Shown: positions 7,801-8,901 of the stretch, piece by piece
How the letters are laid out: every line of letters starts with the position of its first letter
Numbering within the stretch: the stretch's first letter is position 1
From: Akkermansiaceae bacterium
GTDB lineage: Bacteria > Verrucomicrobiota > Verrucomicrobiia > Verrucomicrobiales > Akkermansiaceae
Direction of reading: 5' to 3'
Assembly: GCA_020627645.1 (NCBI GenBank)
Contig: JAHDGN010000116.1
Coordinates: 1 to 8,901 of the forward strand
DNA length: 8,901 bases
The notes under the pieces: generated by a model
Told to the model about the DNA's origin: nothing
Database searches by the model: none
What the model saw: the letters and a program-made list of their open reading frames with translations, nothing else
Position numbers and translations under genes: made by a program

Positions 7801-7917
7801 TCCTGCGATGAGGGCGCCAAGGAGGACCATGGTGCTGATGGCAGCACCAGCAATGACTCCCCAGTGGGATGATCGAAAGTGGGCGAGGCTGCGGGTGAGA
7901 AATCGGGTTGTGGTCAC
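4810..7917 (-). CDS. FtsX/MacB-type ABC transporter permease, two FtsX domains
   Basis: This 1035-residue inner-membrane protein has an architecture like YbbP. TM1 is about 19-40. A periplasmic MacB-PCD-like region of about 430 residues follows. FtsX domain 1 has three helices (about 478-502, 530-558, 578-597). Two further helices lie at about 623-642 and 650-667, and another at 697-714. A second, smaller periplasmic region (about 718-915) precedes FtsX domain 2 (about 922-947, 977-999, 1007-1029). The cytoplasmic coupling segments 'EQRTSETALLSSLGI' (506-520) and 'ERHPEFETLKTLGI' (952-965) are the diagnostic FtsX 'E...LlrslGi' motifs. The family couples a separate ATPase to lipid or lipoprotein extraction, peptide export or signalling; the substrate cannot be told here. 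The start is GTG at 7917-7915 with no purine-rich ribosome-binding site upstream. No ATPase gene is adjacent, because the upstream neighbour is divergent. Composition (many T, S, P, Q, N, H) reflects the C-rich coding strand. Confidence 0.88.
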   Translation of the reverse strand: MTTTRFLTRSLAHFRSSHWGVIAGAAISTMVLLGALIAGNSVQKQLDHTANLRTGKVHEIFSSGERFFQSDLSSRHGGSAALYLNGQINLDERAEGQIQIIGVENNFWDLAPKNPQLQLTKNNAAISSQLAKSLNLKAGDSAVIRLQNPGLLSRDAPLSGESETISSLRINIQHILTDDQFSRFSLTQSQLPPSSVFLALPTLQKTLKLQKKANLLLLDQSTPFNPSKLTLRDYGLSIVSVPGGSELRSDRIFIHPNLAQKLPSGEPVLTYLINTFESQTGTNPLPLTTPYSMITAVSGESANFLPENISPNEIIINDWLADDLSTKPGDPLTLKYFTVDSSSRLTEKTATFTIKQVIPMTGPAADQKWMPDFPGVADVKSPRDWEPGLPIDLTRIRDKDDQYWEKFKGTPKAFLSYQTGTNLWSNRWGNATAIRFPNQTPQATLETITPHLTPSLLGMQLLPFADNAQQAAKSPVDFATLFMSMGFFLILAALALIAMLFRFSIEQRTSETALLSSLGIPIKKISNWRLLEALVLTTLGTLLGIFLAIAFSKIILQIISSIWGQDAIPFQLHLSPTTILIGVLTILTLSLITVFLTIRKQTRKATSLRLQTDLEESTPKKSKLPLILITLGILASGGGLAMNFNTGPQGAFFLIGTGTLLIGLGLFRHTLNKNSTLNQLHPNQLSKINLSRRPSRTLTAVGILAAGSFLVLSVSSFRKHSSNDWQKQKSGTGGFAYWTETTSPVNRPADAEGDIQWLELDNLVPIRIGTGDDVDCFNLTASQNPRLLGINPNHLTNRFNTSSPWESLHKKANKPIPAFIDETTMLWVLKKKIGDQLTYHDQWGNPFPVTIAGTIKDSIFQGSIIISEHHLLEKFPSLSGYNLFLSPDPNHKEPLQEATADLGGKTTSTTDRLAAFHHVENTYITIFNVLGGLGIILGSLGIGVAIVRNLTERHPEFETLKTLGINQSQRRKIARRELITTLIWGLGIGLLSSLIAIAPYISQNIHLFDLLWMAGMILSMATIALITTIPSLRKI

Positions 7918-7986
7918 GTGTTGATTTGAGCGTTTGAGGAGCGAAGATGGGAGGTTTTTTGTTGGATTGTTGGAGGGGGGATTTGT
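7918..7986. promoter_or_regulatory. divergent intergenic region between the permease and the hydroxylase-like gene
   Basis: Only 69 bp separate the divergent starts, so promoters for both directions should sit here or overlap the coding ends. I see no convincing -35/-10 pair on either strand. The sequence is G/T-rich on the + strand. It carries a strong purine block for the rightward gene and nothing like a ribosome-binding site for the leftward one. Confidence 0.35.
7972..7980 (+). promoter_or_regulatory. Shine-Dalgarno supporting a TTG start for the hydroxylase-like gene
   Basis: GGAGGGGGG ends 6 nt before TTG 7987. The in-frame ATG at 7999 is immediately abutted by another GGGAGG (7993-7998) with no spacer, which could not serve it. 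The spacing therefore selects TTG as the start. Confidence 0.5.
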
Positions 7987-8553
7987 TTGGATGGGAGGAT
8001 GAGCGAGATTGAGATTTCGATTGCTGATTCTTTACCGGATCGGTTGAAGTTGGATCGAGTCTATGATGTTGAGTGTTTGCAGGCTGAAGTCTTGGAGATT
8101 GTGGGGAGTTTGGTTCAGCAGTTTTATGTTTATTATAGTGCGGTTCCATTAGTGACAGGGATTGAGGATCCTGGGTCGCATGATTGGGAGGGAGAGGAGA
8201 TGCTGAAGGGGTGTGATTATTTGAAGGGAATTTTGGGAGATTTTCGGACAGAGATTGCGAGTGTTCGATTGATGCGTTTGGAGGGAGGAGCGGATTTGAA
8301 AGAATATACAGATCCGATGTTAGATGCGGTGCATCGGGAGGTCGTTCGGTTGACCTTGCCCGTGATTACGGATGAGACAGTTTGTTTTTTGCTGAATGGA
8401 AGTGAGGTTCCAATGAAGCCGGGAGAGTTGTGGTATCTAAGGCTCAGTGATCCGCACTCGGTAGAGAATCTTGGGAGTAGCGAGCGAATCAATATTTCGA
8501 TCGATGTGAGGTGGAATGATTGGATGGAGGAGTGGTTGGGGGAGAATTTGTAG
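7987..8553 (+). CDS. aspartyl/asparaginyl beta-hydroxylase-family protein with altered metal site
   Basis: The protein has 188 residues from TTG 7987 (184 from ATG 7999). The family pattern is well kept: an N-terminal 'LPDRLKLDRVYDVECLQAEV', then VRLMRLEGGADLKEYTD (93-109), REVVRLTLPVITDE (117-130), VPMKPGELWYLRLSDPHSVEN (141-161) and ERINISIDVRWNDWMEEWL (166-184). This is the double-stranded beta-helix of Asp_Arg_Hydrox proteins, Fe(II)/2-oxoglutarate dioxygenases that hydroxylate Asp/Asn or free amino acids. The distal iron ligand H157 and 2-oxoglutarate arginine R167 are present. The proximal H-x-D motif reads Y107-T-D109, and the usual R-x-H reads R121-L-T123, so two conserved histidines are missing. 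It may be an inactive or repurposed member, or use a different ligand set. The protein is cytoplasmic, with no signal peptide. It is probably the first gene of an operon with the membrane protein 20 bp downstream. Fold call firm, activity doubtful. Confidence 0.78.
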   Translation: MDGRMSEIEISIADSLPDRLKLDRVYDVECLQAEVLEIVGSLVQQFYVYYSAVPLVTGIEDPGSHDWEGEEMLKGCDYLKGILGDFRTEIASVRLMRLEGGADLKEYTDPMLDAVHREVVRLTLPVITDETVCFLLNGSEVPMKPGELWYLRLSDPHSVENLGSSERINISIDVRWNDWMEEWLGENL

Positions 8554-8573
8554 GTTGTTTACTATTTAACGAA

Positions 8574-8891
8574 ATGAGTTCGAAATTGGATCTAGAGGAA
8601 GAATTGGCAAATCGACCAGATACGGGGCTTTGGTTGATGGTGGCGATTATTGGTTCTTGTTTGCCGGCTTTGGGGATTGTTTTGATTGGTCTTTTTTTGG
8701 GTGATTGGAAATGGTTGGTTGTTTTTCAAGGGGGTGTTCCAAGTTCGATTGGTGGGGTTGGGGATTGGATTTTATTTGTCCTTGTTGTGTCGACGGTTTG
8801 TGCGTGGATTTGGTGGTGGATGCAAGTGATCCGAGAGCGAGAATTTGCTCGGGACTTACTCAGGCGGATTGAGGAAGAGCGGGGGGAGTGA
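8574..8891 (+). CDS. small two-helix membrane protein, function unknown
   Basis: The protein has 105 residues from ATG 8574. I do not recognise a family. Residues 1-18 are polar and acidic (MSSKLDLEEELANRPDTG). TM1 is about 19-43 (LWLMVAIIGSCLPALGIVLIG...). A loop of about 20 residues is rich in Gly and Trp. TM2 is about 65-86 and includes AWIWWWMQVI. Residues 87-105 (REREFARDLLRRIEEERGE) form a charged, helix-prone tail. The basic residues after TM2 suggest that both ends face the cytoplasm. The gene starts 20 bp after the hydroxylase-like stop on the same strand, which suggests co-transcription. The ATG has no good ribosome-binding site (TTTAACGAA precedes it), so translational coupling is possible. 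An upstream in-frame GTG (8532) would overlap the previous gene and is less likely. It could be an accessory or anchoring subunit, but nothing shows this. Confidence 0.7.
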   Translation: MSSKLDLEEELANRPDTGLWLMVAIIGSCLPALGIVLIGLFLGDWKWLVVFQGGVPSSIGGVGDWILFVLVVSTVCAWIWWWMQVIREREFARDLLRRIEEERGE

Positions 8892-8901
8892 TGTTCTTAT
8901 T
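8891..8901 (+). CDS. possible start of a further gene (truncated by window edge)
   Basis: The stop of the small membrane protein overlaps an ATG in the arrangement TGATG (8889-8893), and a GGGGGGAG block (8881-8888) lies just upstream. Stop/start overlaps like this are typical of translationally coupled operon genes. Only three codons (Met-Phe-Leu) are visible, so nothing can be said of the product, and the ATG may be chance. Confidence 0.3.

Noticed and set aside
7946..7998. Direct repeat GATGGGAGG (7946-7954 and 7990-7998) as an operator
   Set aside because: Short G-rich repeats are expected by chance on a strand this rich in G. The second copy lies inside the preferred coding start.
7499..8149. 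Minus-strand frame of 216 codons spanning the permease start and the hydroxylase-like gene
   Set aside because: It overlaps two genes with family support, is Pro/Ser/Gln/His-rich and motif-free, and does not encode an ATPase that could partner the permease.
7987..8553. The hydroxylase-like gene as a proline hydroxylase linked to putA
   Set aside because: Some amino-acid hydroxylases share this fold, and putA is in the same window. But two other genes separate them, one on the opposite strand, and the metal site looks altered. No functional link can be supported.
1..8901. CRISPR array, tRNA/rRNA genes, transposases, toxin-antitoxin or defence cassette
   Set aside because: I looked for these on both strands and saw no regularly spaced repeats, RNA gene signatures or relevant protein motifs.

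Overview
The window is a chromosomal stretch with five complete protein genes and two partial ones. The gene families suggest a member of the Verrucomicrobiota or a close relative (PVC group). The basis is a secreted BspA-type leucine-rich-repeat protein with a beta-rich tail of the kind I associate with that phylum, a PutA of the 'KGANLAME / GPGAKAGGPNY' type, and an aspartyl/asparaginyl hydroxylase-family protein. This assignment is inference from family resemblance, with no marker gene to confirm it.

Layout from left to right. (1) Positions 1-129 (+): the C-terminal end of a probable SGNH/GDSL esterase. (2) 243-3371 (+): a bifunctional PutA that oxidises proline to glutamate, without a DNA-binding domain and with a short C-terminal module. 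(3) 3372-3634: the largest gap. It is AT-rich and holds an imperfect inverted repeat of about 114 bp that lacks the G-over-C bias of the rest of the window. (4) 3635-4801 (+): an exported leucine-rich-repeat protein. (5) 4810-7917 (-): a large FtsX/MacB-type ABC transporter permease, convergent with the repeat protein (8 bp between stops) and with no ATPase partner in view. (6) 7987-8553 (+): an aspartyl/asparaginyl beta-hydroxylase-fold protein whose first metal-ligand histidine appears to be replaced by tyrosine. (7) 8574-8888 plus stop (+): a small two-helix membrane protein, probably co-transcribed with the hydroxylase-like gene. It is followed by a possible next gene start in a TGATG overlap at the right edge.

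The most striking global property is that the + strand is rich in G and poor in C almost everywhere, including across the minus-strand permease. The bias therefore follows the DNA strand rather than gene direction. It probably marks the + strand as the leading replication strand, and it changes the codon and amino-acid content of the genes by orientation.

The genes do not form one obvious system. Proline catabolism, a surface repeat protein, an ABC permease and a 2-oxoglutarate-oxygenase-like protein are adjacent but not clearly linked. I found no CRISPR array, tRNA, rRNA, transposase, integrase or recognisable defence genes.
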